A DNA stretch of 64,000 bases from Lachnospiraceae bacterium (GTDB lineage: Bacteria > Bacillota > Clostridia > Lachnospirales > Lachnospiraceae): assembly GCA_017440575.1 (NCBI GenBank), contig JAFSGY010000058.1, forward strand, positions 1 through 64,000. Direction: 5' to 3'. Under the pieces are notes generated by a model, which was given only the letters and a program-made list of their open reading frames with translations, did not search any database and was not told the origin of the DNA. This document shows, in pieces, positions 8,460 to 18,200 of this stretch (position 1 is the first letter of the stretch; every line of letters begins with the position of its first letter). A program made the translations under genes and the position numbers.

Positions 8460-9887
8460 TTAATCTAACTTCATCAACTCCGCAAAGGAATAATTTACGT
8501 CGCTATCCTCATCATCAATCTGAACGGTATAGCTCCTTGTCTGATAGCCCGTTTTACGAAGCGTAATCACAAAATTACCAATCTCCTTATCCATACTGAT
8601 TGGTGCAATACCAATGTAATTGCCATCTACATATACCTCTGCACCCTTCGGAGAATCGATATGTACCTGATACTTACTGCTTGATTTTGAGGTTGTTGAT
8701 TTCTTGGAATCTTCCTCTGAGGTCTCTTTGTCATTAGCAGAAGTATTTTTATCAGAAGTTTCTTTATTTGACGTTTCTTTATCAGAAGCTTTTTCCTCCG
8801 AATCGTTATCACTCTCCTCGGAATCCTCGTCAGAGCTTTCTGCATCTTCATCCTCTTCCAACTCGATTCCGATATTAGCTGATGGCTCCCTTACCTTAAT
8901 ATACTGTGAAAGTGTATCATAACCCTTGGCTTTTACAGTCATCTGATGTACACCATATTCCAACTCCACAGGTAACGAGGTATTTACCTCTTTCCCATCA
9001 ATCATTACGGATGCATCCACCGGCTCTAAAGTAAAAATAATTCTTCCCTTTTGAACCTCTGTAATCTCAACATCTCCTAAATCCCATGCCATTTCTTCAT
9101 TTCTGGCAAAGGTAATCTCCTGTGTGGCACTACTTCCGTTATGACTTACCTTGACCGTCGCCTTACCCTCAGGAACAACAATCAGCATATCTTCTGTAAT
9201 CTTCCGTATAATCTTCTGCCCGATTTCTATCCAGCCATCTACAAAATAGGTATCGTTCTGTAATCTCAGATAACCATGTCCCTGTTCAATATTAATACTG
9301 TAAATCTGATTATTATAGCCCCACACAGAAAGTACATCCAGCTGATTAATATCTATCAGCTCTACCATATTCTCTTCTGATAAAATGACTAGATGGTTAT
9401 TCAGATTATAAACGGTTTCTCCAACAGACAAGGTTCCCTTCTTGCTGTCTAATGCATAATTGTTCAATTCATCAAAATGCAATGCCTGCCCATCTACCTT
9501 CATTGAGGCCAGCAGCTTTTTAGGCTTATAGAATCTTGCAGTCACGATACATCCTGGTTCCATCTGCTGCAAAGACATTGCTTCACCGTACTTATCATAA
9601 ATCTCTGTGGCACCATCATAATTCAAAGTATAACGCTTTCCCGTTGCAAGATTCTGAAACTGAATCGTCGAAGCCTCCGTATCTTTTTGCAAGACAATAG
9701 CTGTATCCTCCGAATCATACATTCCCGGAGTCACAGTTACCACACCTGTGTGTATCGCTTCTGTTGTTTCCTGTATTCCACCAGGATCTAAGAAGCTACA
9801 GCCCCCCAATATACAGACCATTGCTCCAAAAATCAGGCTACTTTGTATTATCTTTTTTATCTTTTTCCTAAGTATATTAACCTTCAA
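8460..9887 (-). CDS. Secreted lipoprotein with two PEGA domains
   Basis: Probable surface lipoprotein of unknown role. The start is a TTG at 9885-9887 with GAGGAGG 6 nt upstream, which gives a basic N-terminus, a hydrophobic stretch and the lipobox ILGGC with Cys30. Longer reading would add 17 residues without a binding site. Toward the C-terminus are two PEGA-type modules (PVELEYGVHQMTVKAKGYD and GAEVYVDGNYIGIAP...LRKTGYQ), separated by a linker of about 60 residues rich in D, E, S and K. PEGA domains occur on surface proteins and probably bind cell-wall or carbohydrate partners. It precedes mazG by 66 bp and has its own promoter. Confidence 0.8.
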   Translation of the reverse strand: MKVNILRKKIKKIIQSSLIFGAMVCILGGCSFLDPGGIQETTEAIHTGVVTVTPGMYDSEDTAIVLQKDTEASTIQFQNLATGKRYTLNYDGATEIYDKYGEAMSLQQMEPGCIVTARFYKPKKLLASMKVDGQALHFDELNNYALDSKKGTLSVGETVYNLNNHLVILSEENMVELIDINQLDVLSVWGYNNQIYSINIEQGHGYLRLQNDTYFVDGWIEIGQKIIRKITEDMLIVVPEGKATVKVSHNGSSATQEITFARNEEMAWDLGDVEITEVQKGRIIFTLEPVDASVMIDGKEVNTSLPVELEYGVHQMTVKAKGYDTLSQYIKVREPSANIGIELEEDEDAESSDEDSEESDNDSEEKASDKETSNKETSDKNTSANDKETSEEDSKKSTTSKSSSKYQVHIDSPKGAEVYVDGNYIGIAPISMDKEIGNFVITLRKTGYQTRSYTVQIDDEDSDVNYSFAELMKLD

Positions 9888-9941
9888 AATAGTCCTCCTC
9901 GTACACTGCTGTTCTGATAACAATAAATTGTCACACAATTT

Positions 9942-9970
9942 ATTATAGCTATATTTTATGTAAAGTGCAA
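9942..9970 (-). promoter_or_regulatory. Promoter of the PEGA lipoprotein
   Basis: Minus-strand TTGCAC (9965-9970), 17-bp spacer, perfect TATAAT (9942-9947), about 50 nt before the TTG start codon. Confidence 0.7.
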
Positions 9971-9983
9971 TCTGTTCTTTTGA

Positions 9984-10964
9984 TTATGCAAAGTCGAATA
10001 ACGTTTTTAACAGCTTCTCTTTTGCCTTTTCCTGCTTAACGAGATTTTCAAGCTTTTCCATGTTTTTATCCGGTATCCAAGATTTCTTAGAATTGTAATA
10101 AAAATTCACAATCTTCCAAAACTTATCCGGATAGGAAAGACGATAATACAATTGTTTTAGCTCAATTGGAGTAAAGGTTCTGTTACTTTGATACGCATCC
10201 AACATTTTTTCCCCTAGAGAAACTGACCAATCAGCCTTCTCCGATATTTTACGAAACAAAAGATAAAAATCTCTTACACCACTGTCTAATGCAAATCTCT
10301 CCAAATTAATAACAGCAATGTCATTTCTTGCAAAAATAACATTATGATACTGATAATCTCCATGGCAGAAGAATCCATTGGTTCTTACAAAGTCTTCGTA
10401 TGCCGTCTTGTCTTCCTCTCTTACCTGCTTCAAAATATCCTCTGCCTTTTGCATAAAGTAGCCATATTCCTGTAGCAGAGCACGCTCAAAATCTGACTTA
10501 ATCTTTAGTTTTCGCAAATAATTTCTGGCATGCTTACATTCTTTTGTATGTTTTTCCATCTCCTCTGCGTAATAATGAACCGGTAATACATTAACCAATT
10601 CCCCGGTATGACGCATTCCGCGATGAAGCTTTGCCATTATACGAAATGCCTGTAAAATCTCATCCTCGCTCTTATAATTACACTCTCTGCCGTCAAGCTG
10701 CTCCTTCACGATATATACCGTTCCATCCGCATCCTTACAAAACAGTTCTCCTTCTTTATTTCTGACAAGTCTGTCAGTTCTGACTGTTTCATTGAGCTTT
10801 CCTTGCAATAAATCAAGTAATTCCAATTTTTCCGTACTTCCTTTATATTCCTTCAATACCCGAAAGCCTTTTTGGGTTTCACAAACAATCGTTCCACGTC
10901 CCTTAAAGGTACGAATTACTTCCATATCATAATTTTCTAAAACACTTACCGCTCTGTCATTCAC
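9984..10964 (-). CDS. CotS-family kinase-like protein
   Basis: Aminoglycoside phosphotransferase/choline kinase fold protein of the CotS/YsxE/YutH group. In Bacillus these are spore coat components, some with protein kinase activity. The 326 residues hold the catalytic-loop motif HGDYQYHNV and a metal-binding INLERF in place of the usual IDFD. The start is GTG (10962-10964) with GGAGGGG 8 nt upstream; the nearby ATG codons are out of frame. The terminator at 11019-11065 separates it from cca. Exact function cannot be read from sequence. Confidence 0.75.
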   Translation of the reverse strand: MNDRAVSVLENYDMEVIRTFKGRGTIVCETQKGFRVLKEYKGSTEKLELLDLLQGKLNETVRTDRLVRNKEGELFCKDADGTVYIVKEQLDGRECNYKSEDEILQAFRIMAKLHRGMRHTGELVNVLPVHYYAEEMEKHTKECKHARNYLRKLKIKSDFERALLQEYGYFMQKAEDILKQVREEDKTAYEDFVRTNGFFCHGDYQYHNVIFARNDIAVINLERFALDSGVRDFYLLFRKISEKADWSVSLGEKMLDAYQSNRTFTPIELKQLYYRLSYPDKFWKIVNFYYNSKKSWIPDKNMEKLENLVKQEKAKEKLLKTLFDFA

Positions 10965-11018
10965 GTCATTGTCCCCTCCACTAAGATTCTGTCACACTAT
11001 CCTATGTCCACGGAATCA

Positions 11019-11065
11019 AAAAAATTCCACAGAAGTAGTAGATTTCTAATCTCCTACTTTTGTGG
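11019..11065 (-). terminator. Terminator after cca
   Basis: Long imperfect minus-strand hairpin (outer arms CCACA and TGTGG, a 4-nt loop, a few mismatches) followed by a U-rich run, directly after the cca stop. Confidence 0.8.
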
Positions 11066-11072
11066 AATTGCT

Positions 11073-12404
11073 TTACAACATCTCATTTCTTACAAGCTCT
11101 GACAGATATTCTCTTGTATTATGCTCAGGACTCTCAAGAACATCCTCTAACAGCTTTTGCAAAATCGCTCCAAGCTGCTTACCCTGTGGAACACCTAACT
11201 CCATTAGGTCTTTTCCGGTAAGTGCCAAATCCTTCAAAGACACACATTCTTCTTTGCGCAAGATTTCCTCGTAAAGTGCTCTTACCTGTGTAAGATTCTC
11301 TTCTTTTTCTTTTCTCTGATACATACTCTGTGCCAGCATATCAGCCTGTTTGAGTTCAAGAACCTCAGCAAAATAATCTTTGCCTATTTTATTCAGCGCG
11401 CGCCTTACTGCTCGAGGCGTGGCTTCTATTTTGTAGTCATGATATTTGACATATTTTTTGACTTTATTTATGGTATCATTATCAAATTTCAGGCGTCTTA
11501 AAATCGCTCCTGCCTTTTCCTCACCCATTTCAGCATGTCCGTGAAAATGACTAATGCCGTCACTGTCCTTTGTCTCCGTATCCGGCTTTGCAATGTCATG
11601 CAATAATGCTGCAATCCTAAGAGAACGGTCAGGTCTTACATGTAAAAGAGTCTGCAATAAATGCTCTCCTACATTGTACATATGATGTGGATTATCCTGT
11701 GGTGTCTCCATTGCCTTATCAAATTCCGGAAGAATTACTTTAGTCATTCCCAGCTCATAAGCAACTCGTAAATAATCCGGGTGTGGTGATTGTAGCAATT
11801 TTACAAGCTCCACCTGTATTCTCTCAGCACTGATGTTTTTCAAGTTCGGAGCAAGCTCTGTGATGGCTTCCTTCGTCTTTTCTTCGATATCATAGCCTAA
11901 TTGGGCAGAAAAACGTACCGCACGCATCATACGAAGGGCATCCTCCGTAAAACGCTCTCTCGCCTCACCTACACAACGAATAATGCCGTTTTTTAAGTCT
12001 GTCATACCGTCAAAGGCATCTACAATGCCACTTCTATGATTGTATGCAAAGGCGTTAATTGTAAAATCCCTACGCTTTAAATCCTCTACGAGATTGGCAG
12101 TAAAAATAACCTCTTTGGGATGACGGCTGTCCTCATACTCCCCGTCGATACGATAGGTTGTGACTTCAAAGCCTTCCTTTCCCATCATAACCGTTACGGT
12201 TCCATGCTGGATACCGGTGTCTATCGTTCTTGGAAAAACAGCCTTTACCTGCTGTGGTCTTGCACTGGTCGTAATATCCCAGTCATCCGGCTCTCTGTTA
12301 AGCAGAGAATCACGTACACAGCCGCCTACCGCATATGCCTCATAGCCTGCCTCCTCTAAGGTATTGATTATATATTCAACTTTTTCAGGTAACTGAATCT
12401 GCAT
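11073..12404 (-). CDS. cca: CCA tRNA nucleotidyltransferase with HD domain
   Basis: Adds or repairs the 3' CCA end of tRNAs. The head domain has GGCVRDSLL followed by DDWDITTSA (metal-binding DxD), then RRDFTINAFAYN and the RFTEDALRMMRAVRF motif. A C-terminal HD domain (HDIAKP) follows. At 443 residues it is a class II enzyme of normal length. The ATG at 12402-12404 follows AAAAGGAG; an upstream GTG-type extension would overlap map and lacks support. It lies 15 bp from map and is probably co-transcribed with it. Confidence 0.95.
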   Translation of the reverse strand: MQIQLPEKVEYIINTLEEAGYEAYAVGGCVRDSLLNREPDDWDITTSARPQQVKAVFPRTIDTGIQHGTVTVMMGKEGFEVTTYRIDGEYEDSRHPKEVIFTANLVEDLKRRDFTINAFAYNHRSGIVDAFDGMTDLKNGIIRCVGEARERFTEDALRMMRAVRFSAQLGYDIEEKTKEAITELAPNLKNISAERIQVELVKLLQSPHPDYLRVAYELGMTKVILPEFDKAMETPQDNPHHMYNVGEHLLQTLLHVRPDRSLRIAALLHDIAKPDTETKDSDGISHFHGHAEMGEEKAGAILRRLKFDNDTINKVKKYVKYHDYKIEATPRAVRRALNKIGKDYFAEVLELKQADMLAQSMYQRKEKEENLTQVRALYEEILRKEECVSLKDLALTGKDLMELGVPQGKQLGAILQKLLEDVLESPEHNTREYLSELVRNEML

Positions 12405-12418
12405 GTATCTAACTCCTT

Positions 12419-13291
12419 TTACCAGCACAAAATCTCATATCCTTCTTCGGTTACAACGAGCTGGATTTCCCACTGTGCAGATGGACTTCCATCATCGGTA
12501 TAAACCGTCCAGCCATCTTCCTCATCAATGAAAATCTCCTGCGCACCCATATTTATCATTGGCTCAATCGTAAATACCATACCCGGAACCATTAACATCT
12601 CTGTTCCTTTTTTCGACACATAGCTTACCCATGGTTCTTCGTGGAACTCCAGACCAATTCCATGACCACCAATTTCACGAACGACAGTATAACCATTCTC
12701 TCTTACGAAATCATTGATTGCCTGTCCCATATCTCCTAAATAGCCCCAAGGCTTTACCTGTTCTAAGCCTACCTTGATACTTTCCTTAGCAACTTCCACA
12801 AGTCTCTTTTTCTCCTCAGAAACTTCACCAATGCAAAACATACGGGAGGAATCGGAAAAATAACCATTTAATATCGTTGATACATCCACATTTACAATAT
12901 CACCATCTTTTAACACAACATCTTTTGAAGGAATTCCATGACATACCACGTTATTAATCGAGGTGCAAACACTCTTTGGAAAACCTTCGTAATTAAGCGG
13001 TGCAGGAATTGCTCTATTTTTTATCGTGATATCATATACCCACTGGTCGATTTCTTCGGTTGTTACGCCTGCTTTGATATGCTCTGCAACGTAATCAAGA
13101 ATCTCCATATTTATCTTGGCACTAGCCTTAATACCTTCTATTTGTTCCTTTGTTTTCAGTATCTCTCTATCCGGTACAATAGCACCCTTTAAGCGGAACT
13201 CCTCTATTTTGTCATCAAAGCTGCTGTGACATTTTTTATATTTTAAGCCGCTGCCACACCAGCATGCATCGTTTCGTCCTAATTTTATCAT
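12419..13291 (-). CDS. map: Methionine aminopeptidase with N-terminal SEC-C zinc motif
   Basis: Removes the starter methionine from new proteins. The catalytic domain (about 40-290) shows the metal ligands of type I enzymes in NVDVSTILNGYFSDSSR (two Asp), GGHGIGLEFHEEP (His), TIEPM and WEIQ (Glu). The first 25 residues form a SEC-C zinc-binding motif (CWCGSGLKYKKCH), a known extension in Clostridia that probably aids ribosome binding. The start ATG at 13289-13291 has AAAAGGAA upstream. Confidence 0.96.
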   Translation of the reverse strand: MIKLGRNDACWCGSGLKYKKCHSSFDDKIEEFRLKGAIVPDREILKTKEQIEGIKASAKINMEILDYVAEHIKAGVTTEEIDQWVYDITIKNRAIPAPLNYEGFPKSVCTSINNVVCHGIPSKDVVLKDGDIVNVDVSTILNGYFSDSSRMFCIGEVSEEKKRLVEVAKESIKVGLEQVKPWGYLGDMGQAINDFVRENGYTVVREIGGHGIGLEFHEEPWVSYVSKKGTEMLMVPGMVFTIEPMINMGAQEIFIDEEDGWTVYTDDGSPSAQWEIQLVVTEEGYEILCW

Positions 13292-13322
13292 TTCTTTTCA
13301 TTCCTTTTCATCTAATTCTTTA

Positions 13323-13679
13323 TTATATTACATTTACTTTTTCATGCAATAAGATTGGAGGTCTATTTACCCTAAAATAACTTGGTGAATAGCCATAGCT
13401 TTTCTGGAATGCCCTTGTAAAAGCCTCATGAGAAGAAAATCCATAGCGAACTGCTATATCTATTAGACGTTCATCGGTTTTCAACAATAAATCCGCTGCT
13501 AACGTCAGCTTTCTCTTTCGGACATATTCTTTATAAGACATTCCTACATGTTCATGAAACTTTGCAGAACAGTAAAATTTAGAATACCCCATATCAGCTG
13601 CCATTCTGTCTAAAGTCGGCTCGTTTTCTATATTATGTTCTACCCACTCTACCATGTCTTCCACAGTCTTCACAGACAT
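13323..13679 (-). CDS. Small AraC-family DNA-binding protein
   Basis: A 118-residue protein that is almost only the AraC-type double helix-turn-helix domain (TLDRMAADMGYSKFYCSAKFHEHVG ends the first HTH region, then IDIAVRYGFSSHEAFTRAFQ and YSPSYFR). No sensor domain is present, so the signal is unknown. Such HTH-only AraC proteins occur in the SoxS/MarA group and in short Clostridia paralogues. The ATG at 13677-13679 lies 8 nt after AAGGAG. Single gene between map and ackA; its targets cannot be told. Confidence 0.85.
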   Translation of the reverse strand: MSVKTVEDMVEWVEHNIENEPTLDRMAADMGYSKFYCSAKFHEHVGMSYKEYVRKRKLTLAADLLLKTDERLIDIAVRYGFSSHEAFTRAFQKSYGYSPSYFRVNRPPILLHEKVNVI

Positions 13680-13796
13680 TATCCTCACTCCTTGCAGCTA
13701 TAGTATATTATTATTTTTTATTCCATACTTGATTTTTCTTGCAATTATTAATATATCAGATTCTTATAGAAATAGAAATATCTTCGTCCGTTAACC

Positions 13797-13827
13797 AAAA
13801 AGGATGTCGCACATTAGTACGACATCC
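13797..13827 (-). terminator. Terminator after ackA
   Basis: Minus-strand stem GGATGTCG / CGACATCC with a 10-nt loop, followed by five U, after the ackA stop. Confidence 0.85.
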
Positions 13828-13842
13828 CGTATATTTTATCCT

Positions 13843-15036
13843 TTATTTCACTAACTCAAGTGTCTGTCTAGCAATAGCAAGCTCTTCATTGGTAGGTACG
13901 CAAAGCATTGCAACCTTGCAGCCATCCTTAGAAATCACTCTGTCTTCGCCTCTTACGTTGTTCTTCTCATCATCAATTTCAGTTCCAAGATATCCTAAGT
14001 ACTTAGAAATCTCTGCACGACCAACCTTGTTGTTCTCACCAACACCTGCTGTAAATGCAATGGCATCAACACCATTCATAGCTGCTACATAAGAACCAAT
14101 ATACTTAGCTACTCTGTAATGGAAAGCATCTAATGCAGCCTTTGCACGATGATTTCCTTCTGCTTCTGCTGCCTCAATATCTCTAAAGTCGGAAGAGATA
14201 CCTGTCATACCATATACACCAGATTTCTTATTCAACACGTTGTTCATTTCAGCAGGAGTTAATCCTTCCTTCTGGCAAATGAAATCACAGATTGCAGGGT
14301 CAATATCACCAGAACGTGTTCCCATGATAAGTCCCTCTAATGGTGTAAGTCCCATAGATGTATCAACACACTTTCCATGGTCTACTGCTGAGATAGAAGC
14401 ACCATTTCCTAAGTGACAAACGATAATCTTCATATCTTCTCTCTTCTTGCCAAGAATCTCTGCTGCTCTTGCAGATACATAATCATGGCTTGTACCATGG
14501 AAACCGTAACGTCTTACCTTATATTTCTCATAATATTCGTATGGAAGTCCATAGAGATATGCTTTCTCAGGCATTGTCTGATGGAATGCGGTATCAAATA
14601 CTGCTACCATAGGAACATTTGGCATGATTTCCTTGCAGGAATTAATACCAATCAGATTAGCAGGATTGTGTAATGGTGCAAGATCATTACACTCTTCAAT
14701 TGCCTTCATAACTTCATCGTTAATTACAACGCTGGATGCGAACTTCTCGCCACCATGAACTACTCTGTGTCCTACTGCACCGATTTCATCAAGAGACTTG
14801 ATGACACCATGTCCGGCATCTGTTAATGCATTGATAACCAACTGAATTGCTGTTGTATGATTTGGCATAGGAGTCTCAATTTTCACCTTATCCTTGCCTG
14901 CCGGTGTATGTGTAAGTAAGCTTCCATCAATACCGATTCTTTCGCAAAGACCCTTTGCAAGTACAGCTTCTGTATCACTATTGATTAACTGATATTTTAA
15001 TGATGAGCTTCCACAATTAATAACTAAAATGTTCAT
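13843..15036 (-). CDS. ackA: Acetate kinase
   Basis: Makes ATP and acetate from acetyl phosphate, the last step of acetate fermentation. The 397 residues include the family signatures [12 protein letters not shown] at the N-terminus and [12 protein letters not shown] in the middle, with the nucleotide-binding HLGNGAS and the C-terminal GVGENN. The start follows GGAGGTAGAACC. It stands alone; phosphotransacetylase, its usual partner, is not adjacent. A cre site sits beside its promoter. Confidence 0.98.
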   Translation of the reverse strand: MNILVINCGSSSLKYQLINSDTEAVLAKGLCERIGIDGSLLTHTPAGKDKVKIETPMPNHTTAIQLVINALTDAGHGVIKSLDEIGAVGHRVVHGGEKFASSVVINDEVMKAIEECNDLAPLHNPANLIGINSCKEIMPNVPMVAVFDTAFHQTMPEKAYLYGLPYEYYEKYKVRRYGFHGTSHDYVSARAAEILGKKREDMKIIVCHLGNGASISAVDHGKCVDTSMGLTPLEGLIMGTRSGDIDPAICDFICQKEGLTPAEMNNVLNKKSGVYGMTGISSDFRDIEAAEAEGNHRAKAALDAFHYRVAKYIGSYVAAMNGVDAIAFTAGVGENNKVGRAEISKYLGYLGTEIDDEKNNVRGEDRVISKDGCKVAMLCVPTNEELAIARQTLELVK

Positions 15037-15072
15037 GGTTCTACCTCCGAATATGTGTGTTAATATGTTCTG

Positions 15073-15101
15073 ATTTTAGTGTACTACTTTTTTTACCAAA
15101 A
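15073..15101 (-). promoter_or_regulatory. Putative ackA promoter
   Basis: Minus-strand TAAAAT (15073-15078) with a weak -35 TTTTGG (15096-15101) at 17 bp. The weak -35 would fit a promoter helped by an activator bound at the adjacent cre site. Confidence 0.45.
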
Positions 15102-15115
15102 TGAAAGCGCTTACA
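15102..15115. promoter_or_regulatory. cre site (CcpA) upstream of ackA
   Basis: TGAAAGCGCTTACA matches the catabolite-response element consensus TGWAARCGYTWNCA, directly upstream of the predicted -35. In Bacillus, CcpA activates ackA through an upstream cre; a similar role is likely here, though this site is closer to the promoter. Confidence 0.75.
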
Positions 15116-15154
15116 TTCGATTTTTTTGGTTTTTTTTACATACAAAATTGAAAA

Positions 15155-15192
15155 TTAAAAATACCGCATTAGTATTTCCACCAATGCGGTAT
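15155..15192 (-). terminator. Terminator after the giant pectinase gene
   Basis: Minus-strand stem of 10 bp (ATACCGCATT with its complement) and 12-nt loop, followed by five or more U, 44-80 bp after the pectinase stop codon. Confidence 0.88.
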
Positions 15193-15235
15193 TTATTACA
15201 CGTTTATAATCGAGTAGAGTTACCTACTAGCGCCA

Positions 15236-18200
15236 TTATTTAGCGATTAAAATCATAACGTCTGTGAAATCGTCTGTCTTAATTGCAACATTACCAATTT
15301 CATTTACAGCCATAGCCGTTACAAACTTGTAGCTTGCTACATCCTCTGTAAGAACATAGATGTAAGCAATCTTACCAACATTCTCGCTACCTACATGATA
15401 ATGAAGTGTAGCACTTGCCGGAAGCTTTGTTCTCTCACTTGCAATGACACGAACTGTATTAAAACCTTCTGCGAAGTCCTTAACAGGCACCATAGTAGAT
15501 GTAAGGTTCATATCACCTGCTACACTATTTACTTCCTGCATATCAAATGTAATACCTACATTCTTGTTTACAACTGCTGCCAACTGTAACTTCTGTCCAT
15601 AATACTTCTGTAACAGCTCTACTCTTAACATACCACTCTTAGAGATGTTTACCTGTTCAAAAGTATATCCTGCCGGCAATGCTGGAGCATCTACCAAAGG
15701 AGTAACCACTTCTTCGATTGTTACTGTTTCCTTCTCTACTACAACTGTTGCTGTGCTGCTTGAAGAGTTACTGTCAGAGTCATCAGATGATGCGCCATTA
15801 TCTGACGGAATATTCTCTGATGAATCATTATCAGTAGAACCATCTTCCGGCTTCACTTCTGGTACATTTCCTTCAATACTTCCGTCTGTTTCTCCACCGA
15901 TTTCTACATCAGTTGAACCTGTTCCACCGATAGAAGAACCTGTCTTTGCTTCATCTGTTAATACTAAGAAACCATGTGTGTTAATAGTTCCATCAGCGTT
16001 TCTATCAATCGTTGTAAACTCTAATGATTCGAACCAGCTATCTGTAACAGTAACGCCTTCTGTATTCTTAGAAGTTTTAGAAGCTACATCCCAATAATAG
16101 TTCTCTGCATTCTGAACCTTAGAAGTATCCTGACTTCCTAATAACTTAAGCTGTTCTGCAACACCTGTACCGATATTCTTTCTATAAGAGATTACACCAT
16201 CTGCCACATAAGCTGTATTAGCTGCTGTATTTGTATAAAGTGCTACGTTGTAGCTTTCGTTATCAAAGGATACACAATCATATACTTCAATATCAGGACA
16301 GCTATTAGAGTCAATACCCTTTGCCTTGTTAAAGAATGCGATAGAGTTCTTCAGTACATGGTGTCCTGACATGCTGTCACCACCCATCTTGAAACCATTA
16401 CCGTTTCCGGCATTAATCTCATTACCGCTTTCGTCTAATACATATCCATTCTTATAGGCAACTGAGTTCTGAATCGTAACTGCACCAATACATCCGGACT
16501 GAACCTTTGCGAATAAATCCCATCCATCATCTGCATTATGGTGTGCAATACATCCATCAAATACGTTTCCGTCACCAACTGTCAGCTTAGCTGCGAATCC
16601 GTCTGCGTCTTCATAACCCTTATCTGCATTCAGGTATGAAGTACAGTTAAGAATCAGATTGTTTGCCGGCCAATCTTCGTAGTTATCTGTGCTGAGATAT
16701 CTACTAATCTGAATACCTGTGTTTCCGTTCTTGTATGCATTAATCTGATCAACAATGTTATTGTTACCTGAAATCTGCATACCCTTCTGAGCATCTGCAG
16801 ATCTTGTTACATCAAATCCCTTGAAGTACCAATAATCACCTGCAAGTACCATACCTGCACAGCGTCCACCAAAATCAAATACAGGTCTTGTTGAAGCTTC
16901 AGGATCAGCTACCATGTAAATCATGTTGTCAGCTGTACCGTTAATACCTCTTTCAACCTTAATTGTGCTCTTTAAGTTGTATGTACCTTCCATAATAACA
17001 ATGGTCTGTCCAGCCTGTACATACTTCACTGCTGTATAAACATCAAGCGGGTTAGCCTTTGTACCGTTTCCGGTTGCTTTTCCGTTTGGTGATACATAGA
17101 TAGAATCTCCAGCCTCACCAAAGCTCTTGAATGTTACTGTATGCGTAAACTCTACTGTTTCATATGATGAAAGCTTCTCATATTCACTTGGCTTGTAATC
17201 AGCATCTGGAGTAAATGTTACATCAAATTTATTATTTCCTAATGCAATCTCTACTTCCTGAGAAACCTTTTCGTTAGCCTTAACATCTGACTTATTTACA
17301 ACTTCGTTGCCCTTATCATCAGTAATTACAAGTGAACCATCTGCATTTCCGACAAATGTCAACTCATAAATTGGAGAGTTTGCTACGGTTGCAGATGTAA
17401 TCTTGAAATTAGGTGTTACTAATGTAACCGGTCTTTCCTCTGCCGGAGCATCATCTTCCGGAGTGATTGTTGTAAATTCGATATCTGTAAATGTAATATC
17501 TGCATTTCTTGATGCAAAGAATCCTAAGTATACGGAATCCTTGTCAATCTGGCTTAATGCTTCTGTATCATAATACTTCTTTGTAGTTGTATTACCTTCT
17601 GCATCAGTATAGCTTACAAAGTAACCTGTGTTGTTCTTCTGAATGGTAAATCTAAAGTCAGTGTAACCACCATCAACGTTTGTACCATTTCCTACAACAT
17701 TAGTTGCACCAGTCTTTCCACCGGTTAAATCTAAAGTAGTACATGCAGACTTAAACTGTTCATTAATTAGTGTAGTATTGTTTGCCTCAAACTCTGCAAG
17801 ATTATCAGCTGTTACACCAATCTTCTCCTGAGATCCAATACCAAGCTTCATAGAAACCTTCTGCTTGGTTGTATCATCTGTTACTGTTCCTGTCTCTGAA
17901 TCATAATAGTATTCAACTTTGCTGGCAATTGCCATATATGCATTGTTCCAGAAAGCTGTACCCTCACCATGCTTACCTACACGGTCAGCTGCCATCATAC
18001 CAAAGCCTTCCTGACCATTAGAAAGTGTCCACTTATTTACATGAGCAGTAGCTGATAATGTAAAGTTCGTTGTAGCAGGATCAATTTCTGTATAGTAGAA
18101 TGCAAGACCATCTGTTGAACCAGGTACAATCTTACCCTTTCCACCTGTAGAATATACTCTTACGCTGCCATCTTCTAACTCTTCATAACCATTGCTGCTT

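Noticed and set aside
8704..8922. Plus-strand Ser-rich frame
   Set aside because: Antisense of the acidic linker of the PEGA lipoprotein; no start signals.
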